From positions 46,512 to 110,511 of the forward strand of contig JAIXLO010000140.1 of the NCBI GenBank assembly GCA_026931325.1: a stretch of 64,000 bases of DNA, given 5' to 3'. The notes beneath the pieces are model-generated. The model worked only from the letters and a program-made list of their open reading frames with translations. It ran no database searches and was not told the DNA's origin. Made by a program: the position numbers and the translations under genes. This document shows positions 16,726 through 25,645 of this stretch, in pieces; the stretch's first letter is position 1; each line of letters opens with the position of its first letter. Source of the DNA: Chitinophagales bacterium (GTDB lineage Bacteria; Bacteroidota; Bacteroidia; Chitinophagales; Chitinophagaceae).

Positions 16726-16756
16726 CTAAACCTCTCAAGAGGTTTAGTTTTTTTTT
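16726..16756 (+). terminator. intrinsic terminator after RAYT
   Basis: CTAAACCTC (16726-16734) and GAGGTTTAG (16739-16747) form a perfect 9-bp stem with loop TCAA, followed by nine T. It separates the RAYT unit from gldF. Confidence 0.85.
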
Positions 16757-16796
16757 AGTTTTTACTTTTCATTTTTATCTTTTAGTTTTACGCCCT

Positions 16797-17522
16797 ATGT
16801 GGATGATATGTAAAAAAGAGTGGCAACAATTTTTTAGTAATCTTACAGGTTATATTATTATTACAGTTTTTCTTGTAGTAAATGGCTTAGTATTATTTGT
16901 TTTTGAAGACAATATTTTTTCTTATGGCTATGCTACTTTAGAAAAATTTTTCCTTTTAGCTCCATGGATTTTATTGCTTCTAATTCCTGCTGTTACTATG
17001 CGTAGTTTTCCAGATGAATTTAAAACAGGCACTTACGAAATTCTTAAAACATTGCCTTTAACTTCTTGGAAAATAATTATAGGAAAATATTTAGGAAATT
17101 TATTAGTAGTAATTATGGCATTATTGCCAACACTTGTTTACATCATTTCTATTCAACAATTAGCAGTAGGTGATGGATTAGATATGGCTGCTACAATGGG
17201 TGCTTATATTGGATTGTTTTTTTTAGCTGCTGTATTTACTGCAATAGGTATTTGTGCAGGAAGCTTTACTAGTAATGCTGTTATAGCTTTTATCATTAGC
17301 CTTATTGCATCTGCATTATTGTATTATGGATTTAATGCTCTAAGTAAATTAACTTTTCTTAGTGGTGGTATTGATTATTATTTAGAAATGGCAGGTATAG
17401 ATTTTCATTATAGTAGTATTAGCAAAGGTGTTATTGATACAAGAGATATCGTTTATTTTATCAGTATTATTATTTTATTGTTATTAATAACAATGAGAAA
17501 TTTAGAGTATAAAAAAAGATAG
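16797..17522 (+). CDS. gldF: gliding motility ABC transporter permease GldF
   Basis: 241 residues, an ABC-2 type permease with six hydrophobic segments. The opening CKKEWQQFFSNLTGYIIITVFLVVNG and the FFLLAPWILLLLIPAVTMRSFPDEFKTGTYEILKTLPL stretch are characteristic of GldF. An alternative ATG lies at 16803. GldF works with GldG and the ATPase GldA. The gldA gene is usually elsewhere and is not in this window. gldG starts 17 nt downstream, and murF/alr follows, suggesting a three-gene operon. Confidence 0.92.
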   Translation: MWMICKKEWQQFFSNLTGYIIITVFLVVNGLVLFVFEDNIFSYGYATLEKFFLLAPWILLLLIPAVTMRSFPDEFKTGTYEILKTLPLTSWKIIIGKYLGNLLVVIMALLPTLVYIISIQQLAVGDGLDMAATMGAYIGLFFLAAVFTAIGICAGSFTSNAVIAFIISLIASALLYYGFNALSKLTFLSGGIDYYLEMAGIDFHYSSISKGVIDTRDIVYFISIIILLLLITMRNLEYKKR

Positions 17523-17538
17523 ATAGAATACAGATTAT

Positions 17539-19242
17539 ATGCAAAAAATTATAAGTCATAAATTAGGATGGATTGTTTTAATAGTTGCATTTGCATCTGT
17601 AAACTTTATTGCAAGTATTATTCATACTAAGTTTGATTTAACCAAAGAAAAAAGATATACAATTAGTAAAGCAACAAAAGATGCTTTAAAGAGTTTAGAT
17701 GAAGAAGTTGAAATAACTGTTTTTTTAAAAGGAAATTTACCAGCAGGGTTTAAAAAATTAGCTAACACAACCAACGATTTTTTACAATTATTAAAAGACA
17801 ATAATAGTGCAAGAATAAATTATCAATTTACTTCACCAGATGAAAAAATGTATGGCACTAATATTAGTTATGAAGATACATTAGTAGCTTTAGGTGCAAC
17901 ACCCATAAACCTTACTGTACAAGTTAAACAAGGACAAGAAAGTAAAGTTATTTTTCCTTATGCTTTAATAAAATATAAAAATGAAGAGCAATTAATAAGT
18001 TTATATAGTGGCAATAGCAGAATGATTACACAAGATGAAATTAATAATGCCGAAGCCATGATGGAATATAAATTTTTAAAAACATTCGATGCCTTTTTAT
18101 CACCTGAAAAACCTTTGGTTGCTTATTCTTATGGTAATGGAGAAGTAACAGATATAAGATCTTATGACCTATTACAAACAATACAGAAGGACTACAATAT
18201 TTTTACTTTTGATATTAATAAAAGAGAAATTATACCAGATACTTTTAAAATAGTAATGATTGTAAAACCATCTTTACAATTTACAGAAGATGAAAAATTA
18301 AAAATTGATCAATACTTATTACGTGGAGGAAAAATTTTATGCTTTATAGATAACTTATATGCAGAACAAGATAGCTTAAACTTAAAACCTGAACTTGTTG
18401 CTTATGATAGAAATTTGAATTTAACAGATTTGTTTTTTAGATATGGACTAAGAATAAATACTGATTTAGTAATGGATTTGCAATGCAACTTTATGCCATT
18501 TGTTGTTGGTGGCACAAAAGATAATCCTCAATACGAATTTTTGCATTGGAATTATTATCCTTTGTTTGAAAGTAAAAATAATCACTCTATCAACAGAAAT
18601 TTAGGGTTAGTTTCAAGTCGTTTTGTAAACTCTATAGATACTGTAAAAGCTGATGGAGTAACTAAAACTATTTTACTATCATCATCTGCAAACTCAAGAA
18701 AAATAGGCACTCCAGCTATTATTAGTTTAAATGAAAATAGAAATACACCAGAAGATGCTTTATTTAAACAAAAAAATATTCCTGTTGCAGTTTTAAATGA
18801 AGGAAGATTTACTTCTTTATATAAAAACAGAATTTCTCAAGAACAAAAAGATAGTTTAGAAAAAAAGAAAATTCCATTTTTAGAAGAAAGTATTGCCGAA
18901 GGAAAATTAATTGTTGTAGCAGATGGCGATATTGTATTAAACGATGCAAGCCAAAAATATGGACCATTACCAATGGGTATGAGTATTTACACATTGGGCA
19001 CTCAATATGAATATGAGTTTGCTAATAGAGAATTTTTATTAAACTGTTTAGAATATTTAAACAATAAGCAAGGCATTATACAAGCAAGAAATAAAGAGCA
19101 AGTATTAAGGCTATTAAACTCTCCTAAAGTTGAAGAAGAAAAAACTACATGGCAATTTATCAATATTGCATTACCTGTATTACTGATTGTATTTTATGGA
19201 TGGATATATAATTTTATCAGAAAAAGAAAATATGCTGCATAG
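17539..19242 (+). CDS. gldG: gliding motility-associated ABC transporter component GldG
   Basis: 567 residues. It has an N-terminal membrane anchor (about residues 8-30), a large extracytoplasmic region opening with DLTKEKRYTISKATKDALKSLDEEVEITVFLKG, and a C-terminal anchor (about 540-560) before RKRKYAA. The domain belongs to the GldG/ABC-type auxiliary family. In Flavobacterium johnsoniae GldA, GldF and GldG are required for gliding. In non-gliding relatives their role is unclear, so presence alone does not prove motility. Confidence 0.92.
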   Translation: MQKIISHKLGWIVLIVAFASVNFIASIIHTKFDLTKEKRYTISKATKDALKSLDEEVEITVFLKGNLPAGFKKLANTTNDFLQLLKDNNSARINYQFTSPDEKMYGTNISYEDTLVALGATPINLTVQVKQGQESKVIFPYALIKYKNEEQLISLYSGNSRMITQDEINNAEAMMEYKFLKTFDAFLSPEKPLVAYSYGNGEVTDIRSYDLLQTIQKDYNIFTFDINKREIIPDTFKIVMIVKPSLQFTEDEKLKIDQYLLRGGKILCFIDNLYAEQDSLNLKPELVAYDRNLNLTDLFFRYGLRINTDLVMDLQCNFMPFVVGGTKDNPQYEFLHWNYYPLFESKNNHSINRNLGLVSSRFVNSIDTVKADGVTKTILLSSSANSRKIGTPAIISLNENRNTPEDALFKQKNIPVAVLNEGRFTSLYKNRISQEQKDSLEKKKIPFLEESIAEGKLIVVADGDIVLNDASQKYGPLPMGMSIYTLGTQYEYEFANREFLLNCLEYLNNKQGIIQARNKEQVLRLLNSPKVEEEKTTWQFINIALPVLLIVFYGWIYNFIRKRKYAA

Positions 19243-19256
19243 CATTTTACTTGATA

Positions 19257-21734
19257 ATGAGCTACCCCATTAAAAATATTGCCACTATTATTCAAGGAAC
19301 AGGAAATTTATTGGTTGATGCTGATATAGAACATTTATTAACAGACAGTCGTAAAATCACTTTTCCTTCTGCTTCTTTATTTTTTGCATTGCATAGTAAT
19401 AGAAGAAATGGACATAGCTTTATTAATGAAGTGTATGAAAGAGGTGTAAGAAATTTTGTAATTGATGAAAACATCAACACATCAACATTTACTGATGCAA
19501 CTTTTATTAAAGTAAAAAACACATTAACAGCTTTACAAACTTTAGCTGCTTATCATAGAAGCCAGTTTTCAGAACTTCCTGTTATTGGTATTACAGGCAG
19601 CAATGGAAAAACAATTGTAAAAGAATGGTTGTATCAATTACTTCGTTCCAATTATCAAATAGTTCGTAGCCCAAGAAGTTATAATTCTCAAATAGGTGTT
19701 CCTTTAAGTGTATGGCAAATAAATAAGCAACATACTTTAGGCATATTTGAAGCTGGCATTTCTACAACAGAAGAAATGCAAAAATTACAAAGTATTATTC
19801 AGCCAACAATAGGTGTGTTTACATCATTAGGTAATGCACACAACGAAGGATTTACTTCTTTACAAGAAAAAGCAAATGAAAAATGGAAACTTTTTAAACA
19901 AGCTAATATTATTATTTGCAACAAAGAATTGTTGAAGCTAATAAATGAAGATAATATTGCTATTAATAAAAAATTTATCACTTGGAGCACAACAGATAAA
20001 ACGGCTACACTCTTTGTTTCTTCAGTAAAAAAAAATAGTAATACTACTCAAATACATGTTTGTTTTGATAAAAATTCTAACTACCACATAACTATTCCTT
20101 TTACAGATGAAGCTTCTGTTGAAAATGCAATTACTTGTTGTTGTGTTTTGCATAGCTTTCATTTTTCTGAAGAAGAAATTGCTTTACGTTTAGCATTATT
20201 GCAACCTGTAGAAATGCGTATGCAACTAAAAAAAGCTATCAATAATTGTTATGTAATAAATGATAGTTATAGCAACGATTTCTCTTCTTTAAGCATTGCA
20301 TTAGATTATTTAAAACAACAAAGTGGCAATAATGTTACTACTGTTATTCTTTCAGATATTTTACAATCTGGTTTAGCAGAAGAAGATTTATATAAACAAG
20401 TTGCAGCAGAAATTCAACAAAGAAATATTCATCGCTTTATTGGTATAGGAGAACAATTAAATAAATATCATACACTGTTTGTAAATATTGCACAACAAAC
20501 TTCTTTCTACACTTCTGTAGAAAATTTTTTACAACAAACAAACCCACATCAGTTTAAAGATGAATTTATTTTATTAAAAGGTGCAAGACGTTTTGCTTTT
20601 GAAAGAATTGATGATTGGTTAGAGTACAAAATTCATCAAACAGTTTTAGAAATTAATTTATCTGCTATTGCTTATAATTTAAAAACGTATCAAAATCAAT
20701 TACAAAAAGATACTAAGGTAATGGCAATGGTAAAAGCTTTTAGTTATGGTAGTGGCAGTGCAGAAATAGCAAGGCTTTTACAATTTCATAAAGTAGATTA
20801 TTTGGCTGTAGCTTATGTAGATGAAGGAATAGAATTACGAAAAGCAGATATTAGTTTACCAATTATGGTAATGAATGTTGATGAAGTTGGTTTCAATGCT
20901 TTGATAGAATATAATTTAGAACCAGAAATTTATTCTTTCAATATTTATCATTCACTGCATCTATATTTATTACAACAAGCTATTACAAATTTTCCAATTC
21001 ATCTAAAACTAAATACAGGAATGAATCGTTTAGGTTTTGATGAAAAAGAGGTGGAAAGAATTGCAACATTATTACAACAAAACAATACAATGATTGTTCA
21101 ATCTGTTTTTAGTCATCTTACTTCAAGTGAAGATGAAGCAGATGATGCTTTTACTTTACAACAAGCAAAAACATTTTTACAATCTTGTACAGCTATTGAA
21201 AATAAAATTGGTTATCAGTTTATAAAACATATTTCAAATAGTGCTGCTGTATTAAGACATCCATCTTTACAAATGAATATGATTCGTTTGGGTATTGGTT
21301 TATATGGTGTTGATGCTTCTAATAATCATCACATTCATTTACAACCAGCAGCAACTTTAAAAACTACTATTGCACAAATAAGAAATGTAAAAAAAGGAGA
21401 AACAATTGGCTATAATAGAAAAGGAAAATTAGAACGAGATAGTAAAATAGCAACTATACGAATTGGCTATGCAGATGGTTTTAGTAGAAAATTAGGCAAT
21501 GGTATTGGTAGTGTTTTTGTAAATGGACAATTAGCAAAAACTGTAGGAAATATTTGTATGGATATGGCAATGATTGATGTTACAGATATTGACAAAGTAA
21601 ATGAAGATGATAGTGTTGAAATTTTTGGAATACATTTACCTATTCAACAAGTTGCTCAATGGAGCAATACTATTAGTTATGAAATTATGACTTCTGTAAG
21701 TCAGCGTGTAAAAAGAATTTATACAGAAGAATAA
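19257..21734 (+). CDS. murF-alr: bifunctional MurF ligase / alanine racemase
   Basis: 825 residues from the ATG at 19257; an in-frame TTG at 19251 is less likely. The N-terminal MurF part (to about residue 455) has the ATP loop GSNGKT at 114-119 and adds D-Ala-D-Ala to the UDP-MurNAc-tripeptide. The C-terminal alanine racemase part begins near 462. It has the PLP lysine in VKAFSYGSGSAEIA near residue 491, the Tyr of GYNRKG near 716, and GYADGF near 737. The fusion makes D-Ala and uses its dipeptide in one polypeptide. Such fusions are common in Bacteroidota. It starts 14 nt after gldG. Confidence 0.96.
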   Translation: MSYPIKNIATIIQGTGNLLVDADIEHLLTDSRKITFPSASLFFALHSNRRNGHSFINEVYERGVRNFVIDENINTSTFTDATFIKVKNTLTALQTLAAYHRSQFSELPVIGITGSNGKTIVKEWLYQLLRSNYQIVRSPRSYNSQIGVPLSVWQINKQHTLGIFEAGISTTEEMQKLQSIIQPTIGVFTSLGNAHNEGFTSLQEKANEKWKLFKQANIIICNKELLKLINEDNIAINKKFITWSTTDKTATLFVSSVKKNSNTTQIHVCFDKNSNYHITIPFTDEASVENAITCCCVLHSFHFSEEEIALRLALLQPVEMRMQLKKAINNCYVINDSYSNDFSSLSIALDYLKQQSGNNVTTVILSDILQSGLAEEDLYKQVAAEIQQRNIHRFIGIGEQLNKYHTLFVNIAQQTSFYTSVENFLQQTNPHQFKDEFILLKGARRFAFERIDDWLEYKIHQTVLEINLSAIAYNLKTYQNQLQKDTKVMAMVKAFSYGSGSAEIARLLQFHKVDYLAVAYVDEGIELRKADISLPIMVMNVDEVGFNALIEYNLEPEIYSFNIYHSLHLYLLQQAITNFPIHLKLNTGMNRLGFDEKEVERIATLLQQNNTMIVQSVFSHLTSSEDEADDAFTLQQAKTFLQSCTAIENKIGYQFIKHISNSAAVLRHPSLQMNMIRLGIGLYGVDASNNHHIHLQPAATLKTTIAQIRNVKKGETIGYNRKGKLERDSKIATIRIGYADGFSRKLGNGIGSVFVNGQLAKTVGNICMDMAMIDVTDIDKVNEDDSVEIFGIHLPIQQVAQWSNTISYEIMTSVSQRVKRIYTEE

Positions 21735-21736
21735 TT

Positions 21737-22396
21737 TTATTCCAATGCAAGAAATTCTTTTACAAAGTTCTCTTTATAAGGCATAAACTTTTTAAAAAAA
21801 TTATTGAGCAGTTTATTAGAGGAAGATTTTTTTATGTTATTCAAAATATTTCTTCCTTCATCTTCAAATAATTTCTTAGCTGTTTTAAGAGGCATATTAT
21901 TAGCAGCAGCATATAAAATAAAATCTGCTTTTGCAAACTCTGAAGGTCGTTCAGCGTTTTCATATTCTAAAATGCCATCATTATTAAAAATTCTATAAGT
22001 AGGATAGTTACCATTGGTAAAAGTTCTCTCATAAATATAAGCAGGTGCATATAAGTGAATAGCATTTGAAAGAGTTAATTGATGTAGTGCCTTTAGCCAT
22101 TCTTCTCTACTTTGCCTAAAGCAAATAGTAATAAACACAATATTACTATCCATTTGCATTGTATGCAATCTTTGTTGAAGTAGAGAAGCATAAGGCATTT
22201 CTTTTCTGCAAGGAGAACAATTGGGAAACCAACAATCTACATAAACAGTTTTACCTTTTAGCTTCCCCAAATTAAAAATATTGCCAACAGTATCTTCTAA
22301 GTTAAATTGTTCTAAGAAAAGCTTTTCAGTTGTTTGTGCCTTAGCAGAAAAGATGTTGTAACAACAGAAAATAATAATGAGCAATAGTCTTTTCAT
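21737..22396 (-). CDS. TlpA-like periplasmic thioredoxin
   Basis: 219 residues. There is a signal peptide (residues 1-20, ending SAKAQ) and a thioredoxin-like fold with the active-site motif C60-S-P-C63 in DCWFPNCSPCRKEMPYA. A cis-Pro region follows in NYPTYRIFNNDGIL. It is probably an extracytoplasmic thiol-disulfide reductase. The neighbouring cytochrome genes make a role in haem attachment possible, but that is inference. It converges on murF/alr with only 2 nt between the stops. Confidence 0.85.
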   Translation of the reverse strand: MKRLLLIIIFCCYNIFSAKAQTTEKLFLEQFNLEDTVGNIFNLGKLKGKTVYVDCWFPNCSPCRKEMPYASLLQQRLHTMQMDSNIVFITICFRQSREEWLKALHQLTLSNAIHLYAPAYIYERTFTNGNYPTYRIFNNDGILEYENAERPSEFAKADFILYAAANNMPLKTAKKLFEDEGRNILNNIKKSSSNKLLNNFFKKFMPYKENFVKEFLALE

Positions 22397-22508
22397 AATT
22401 CTAAAGATAATAAGTTGTAGTTTGTTTTATTGCATTTATCTAGTACATTATTTTAATAGATGAATATTAAAAAATGAAGTATAAAATTATTTTTTTTTTT
22501 TCTGAACA

Positions 22509-22541
22509 ATGTATATTTGTCATATCGGTGTCATATTTTTG
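22509..22541 (+). promoter_or_regulatory. promoter and direct repeat upstream of the monoheme cytochrome
   Basis: TATTTTTG (22534-22541) matches the -7 box. GTCATAT occurs at 22519-22525 and again at 22530-22536, 11 bp apart, the second copy overlapping the -7 box. The same arrangement is conserved upstream of actA (24229-24251). The 11-bp phasing suggests a regulator site on one DNA face; this is inference. Confidence 0.55.
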
Positions 22542-22590
22542 CACTCATTCAAACAAATTATCCTTCATCAAAAAAATATAGTTTGTGAAT

Positions 22591-23136
22591 ATGCTAATAA
22601 AAAACTTAACCAAATCAATTTTAATTTGTACAACAATTTTAATGAGTACTATTTATAGCAATAATGCTAATGCACAAGATGGTAAAACATTGTTTAATAC
22701 TTATTGTGCTGCTTGTCATAAAATGGATAAAGACTTAACAGGTCCTGCATTAATGGGTGTAGAAGAACGTTGGGGAAATGATAGAGCTAAATTAGTACAT
22801 TGGGTAAAAAATTCTGCCGATCTTATTGCAACTGGAGATAAATATGCTAATGAAATATTTAATAAATGGAACAAACTACCAATGACTCCATTTGAAAGTA
22901 TTTTAAAAGATGCTGAAATAAATGCTGTTTTAGATTACATAAAAGATTGGAAACCACCTGTAGCAGCAACAACAGGAACTACTGGAGCTGCACCTGCTCC
23001 TAAAAATACAGGCTTCCTATGGTTTTTAAGTATTGTGTCTGTTGTATTGGTTGTTATTTCTTTAACTCTATATTTTTCAATGTGTAGATTAAAGAAAACA
23101 GCAAATGAAAAATTAACAACTAATGATAGATTTTAA
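22591..23136 (+). CDS. membrane-anchored monoheme cytochrome c, paralogue of the ActA N-terminus
   Basis: 181 residues from the ATG at 22591 (a GTG at 22585 is also in frame). It has a signal peptide ending NANAQ, haem motif CAACH at 39-43, the likely axial Met98 in KLPMTPF, and a transmembrane helix at about 141-162. Residues 29-125 are nearly identical to those of ActA (24301), and the upstream DNA is also shared. It stops shortly after the helix, where ActA continues into its pentahaem part. It may be an electron carrier between complex III and the oxidase, or a leftover of duplication. Confidence 0.88.
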   Translation: MLIKNLTKSILICTTILMSTIYSNNANAQDGKTLFNTYCAACHKMDKDLTGPALMGVEERWGNDRAKLVHWVKNSADLIATGDKYANEIFNKWNKLPMTPFESILKDAEINAVLDYIKDWKPPVAATTGTTGAAPAPKNTGFLWFLSIVSVVLVVISLTLYFSMCRLKKTANEKLTTNDRF

Positions 23137-23182
23137 AAAATAAAACATTCGGATACTAAATATTCTGAAAAAAATAATTAAG

Positions 23183-23209
23183 CTCTATACATTTTGTATA
23201 GAGTTTTTT
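23183..23209. terminator. bidirectional terminator between the cytochrome gene and purN
   Basis: CTCTATAC (23183-23190) and GTATAGAG (23196-23203) form an 8-bp stem followed by six T on the plus strand; the A-rich left side serves the minus strand. It separates two convergent genes and slightly overlaps the purN stop codon. Confidence 0.75.
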
Positions 23210-23777
23210 ATTTACTTATTATTTGTTCTATGACTTTTGAAAAATGTTTATGTTCTAATTCGTGAATTTTTTTAGCTAAAGTTTTGGCAGTATCTTTTTC
23301 ATCAATATTACAACTTGTCTGAAAAATAATTTCTCCTTCATCATACTGCTCATTTACAAAATGAATGGTTATGCCACTTTGTGTTTCTTTATTTTCAATT
23401 ACAGCTTTATGAACATTATCTCCATACATTCCTTTTCCTCCATACTTTGGTAATAGTGCAGGATGAATGTTAATGATTTTATTAGGAAATGCTTCAATTA
23501 ATTTTTGAGGAATTTTCCATAAAAAACCAGCTAATACAATAAAATCAATTTCAAGTTGTTTAAGCTGAGGCAAATAAGCATTACCATTTATAAACTGTTC
23601 TTTATGTATGATTAATGTTGGAATAAAATTTTTTGAAGCAATTTGTAAAACTCCAGCATTAGAATTATTGCAAACAATTAGTGCAACTTGAATTTGTTTT
23701 TCTGGTACAGAAAAAAAATCAATTATTTTGGCAGCATTGCTTCCTGTACCACTTGCAAAAATGGCTAACTTCTTCAT
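23208..23777 (-). CDS. purN: phosphoribosylglycinamide formyltransferase (GAR transformylase)
   Basis: 189 residues. The N-terminal FASGTGSNA loop binds GAR phosphate. The catalytic Asn/His pair lies in NIHPALLPKYGGKGMYG, and the Asp in YDEGEIIFQ. It transfers a formyl group from 10-formyl-THF in purine synthesis. It is coupled to the DUF6787 gene with 4 nt between stop and start. A GGAG sequence inside the end of that gene (23787-23790) lies 9 nt before the ATG and could act as a Shine-Dalgarno by chance of coding sequence. Confidence 0.95.
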   Translation of the reverse strand: MKKLAIFASGTGSNAAKIIDFFSVPEKQIQVALIVCNNSNAGVLQIASKNFIPTLIIHKEQFINGNAYLPQLKQLEIDFIVLAGFLWKIPQKLIEAFPNKIINIHPALLPKYGGKGMYGDNVHKAVIENKETQSGITIHFVNEQYDEGEIIFQTSCNIDEKDTAKTLAKKIHELEHKHFSKVIEQIISK

Positions 23778-23781
23778 TTTA

Positions 23782-24060
23782 TTATACTCCTTTTATTTTA
23801 GTCCACATTTTTTTCAAATAATTTTTAAAAAAAATAAACTGACCTAATGGAATACTAATGATAATAACACACAGTGGCCACAATATAGAAATCAATGGAA
23901 CATAAATAATCCAATAAACAAAATCTTTTTCAGAAAAAATGTGTTGTAAAAGCCAACTACTAAGTTTAGCACAACTACTTCCACCAATTGCAAATGTCAT
24001 AAAGATTAAACTAAATCTCCACCAACCAACATTCCATTTTTCTTTTAATTTTTTAAACAT
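23782..24060 (-). CDS. DUF6787-like small membrane protein
   Basis: 92 residues with two hydrophobic helices (about 18-38 and 48-72). The sequence FKKLKEKWNVGWWRFSLIFMTFAIGGSS and the WPLCVIIISIPLGQFIFFKNYLKKM tail match my recollection of DUF6787, a Bacteroidota family of unknown function. It is transcribed with purN. Its divergent upstream neighbour is actA; the 240-nt space between them holds the actA promoter. Confidence 0.7.
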   Translation of the reverse strand: MFKKLKEKWNVGWWRFSLIFMTFAIGGSSCAKLSSWLLQHIFSEKDFVYWIIYVPLISILWPLCVIIISIPLGQFIFFKNYLKKMWTKIKGV

Positions 24061-24218
24061 AATTCAACATTAAAATTGACTTTTTTATCTCTTTTAGTAA
24101 ATGATAAAAACCCAAATAAGGGGGTAAAACAACACAAAAAACATGACAATTTTTATGATTATAAATGTAAAATCCTCTGAAACCCTTTGTGGATAAGGCA
24201 AAAAAAATTTTTTTAACA

Positions 24219-24251
24219 TTGTGTTTTTGTCATATCAGTGTCATATTTTTG
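24219..24251 (+). promoter_or_regulatory. actA operon promoter with conserved direct repeat
   Basis: TATTTTTG (24244-24251) is the -7 box, with TTG at 24219-24221 as a possible -33 box. GTCATAT repeats at 24229-24235 and 24240-24246. About 90 bp around this site, down to the start codon, align with the region upstream of the paralogous cytochrome at 22591. Confidence 0.6.
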
Positions 24252-24300
24252 CATCCATTCAAGCTAATTATTCCTCATTCAAGAAACATAGTTTGTGAAT

Positions 24301-25560
24301 ATGATTATTAGACAAATAACCAAGACAATCCTTCTTAGCACAATTATTTTATTTAGTGCTATTTACAGTAATAAATCTTCAGCCCAAGACGGTAAAGCAT
24401 TATTCAATACTTATTGTGCTGCTTGTCATAAAATGGACAAAGATTTAACAGGTCCTGCATTAATGGGTTCAGAAGAACGTTGGGGTAACGACCGTAAAAA
24501 ATTAGTTGCCTGGGTAAAAAACTCAGCTAATGTAATTGCCAGTGGAGATAAATATGCAAATGAAATATTTGCTAAATGGAATAAACTTCCAATGACTCCA
24601 TTTGAAAGCATGTTAAAAGATGCAGAAATAAATGCTGTTTTAGATTATATAAAAGATTGGAAACCCGCTTCTGCACCAGTTGCAACAACTGATAATGCAG
24701 TAAAAACTGCACCTGATAAAAATACTTTATACTTAGGCATTATTACATTAGCATTAGCTTTAGCAGCTTTAATTTTATTATTTGTTAAACGCAACCTAAA
24801 AAAGCTATCAAACGAAACTTTAGGTATTCAAGCAGCAACGCCTATACCTTTTTGGAAAAATAAATCTTACATTACATTAGTTGTATTACTATTATTTATT
24901 TCTGGTGGATATATGGTTACAAAAGGAGCTATTGATTTAGGAAGAAATAAAGACTATCAACCTGTACAGCCAATTTTCTATTCACATAAAGTACATGCTG
25001 GTGTCAATCAAATAAGTTGTCTTTACTGCCATGGTGGTGCTGAAAAAGGAAAACACGCTAATATTCCTTCGGTAAATGTTTGTATGAACTGTCATAAATC
25101 AATTACTGAATATTCAGGAGAACAACTTTATGATGGCAATGGAAAAAAAGTAGATGGCACTGCTGAAATTAAAAAACTTCATAAGTATGCTGGTTTTGAT
25201 GTAAACAATGCTAATGCTTGGAATCCAAATGATGCTAAACAAATTGAATGGGTAAAAATTCATAACCTTCCAGATCACGTTTATTTTAACCATAATCAAC
25301 ACGTAGAAGTTGGTAAAGTACAATGTCAAACATGTCATGGAGATATTCCAAAAATGGATGAAGTAAAACAATTTAGTGATTTAAGCATGGGTTGGTGTGT
25401 TAATTGTCATAGAGAAACTAAAGTTCAATTTAAAGACAATGGATTTTATAGTATTTATGAAAAATATCATAAAGAGTTAAAGAATGGAAAATTGGATAGT
25501 ACAAAAGGTATAACAGTAGAAAAAATTGGTGGCACTGAGTGTCAAAAATGTCACTATTAA
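24301..25560 (+). CDS. actA: alternative complex III subunit ActA, monoheme + pentahaem cytochrome c fusion
   Basis: 419 residues from the ATG at 24301. Six CxxCH motifs are visible: CAACH 39-43 in an N-terminal cytochrome c domain, then CLYCH 240-244, CMNCH 261-265, CQTCH 342-346, CVNCH 366-370 and CQKCH 414-418. Two hydrophobic segments (about 140-160 and 190-210) separate the domains. The pentahaem part is the ActA core, which carries electrons in the quinol:electron-acceptor oxidoreductase. The C-terminal haem site lies almost at the last residue. First gene of the act-cox block, with the promoter at 24219-24251. Confidence 0.92.
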   Translation: MIIRQITKTILLSTIILFSAIYSNKSSAQDGKALFNTYCAACHKMDKDLTGPALMGSEERWGNDRKKLVAWVKNSANVIASGDKYANEIFAKWNKLPMTPFESMLKDAEINAVLDYIKDWKPASAPVATTDNAVKTAPDKNTLYLGIITLALALAALILLFVKRNLKKLSNETLGIQAATPIPFWKNKSYITLVVLLLFISGGYMVTKGAIDLGRNKDYQPVQPIFYSHKVHAGVNQISCLYCHGGAEKGKHANIPSVNVCMNCHKSITEYSGEQLYDGNGKKVDGTAEIKKLHKYAGFDVNNANAWNPNDAKQIEWVKIHNLPDHVYFNHNQHVEVGKVQCQTCHGDIPKMDEVKQFSDLSMGWCVNCHRETKVQFKDNGFYSIYEKYHKELKNGKLDSTKGITVEKIGGTECQKCHY

Positions 25561-25645
25561 TTTTTTAAAAGTATATATTTGAGTTATTTTAAAATTTAAT
25601 ATTTATAAACAATAAATTGTTCTCAATAAAAGAGAATAAGGGCTT

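Noticed and set aside
16797-19242. gldFG as proof of gliding motility
   Set aside because: These genes occur in non-gliding Bacteroidota too, and gldA and the T9SS core genes are not in the window.
22487-22502. Long T-run near 22490 as a terminator
   Set aside because: No stem precedes it and it lies in the promoter region of the cytochrome gene.
23787-23790. GGAG upstream of purN as a regulatory Shine-Dalgarno
   Set aside because: It is fixed by the last codons (Gly-Val) of the DUF6787 gene, so its presence is not independent evidence.
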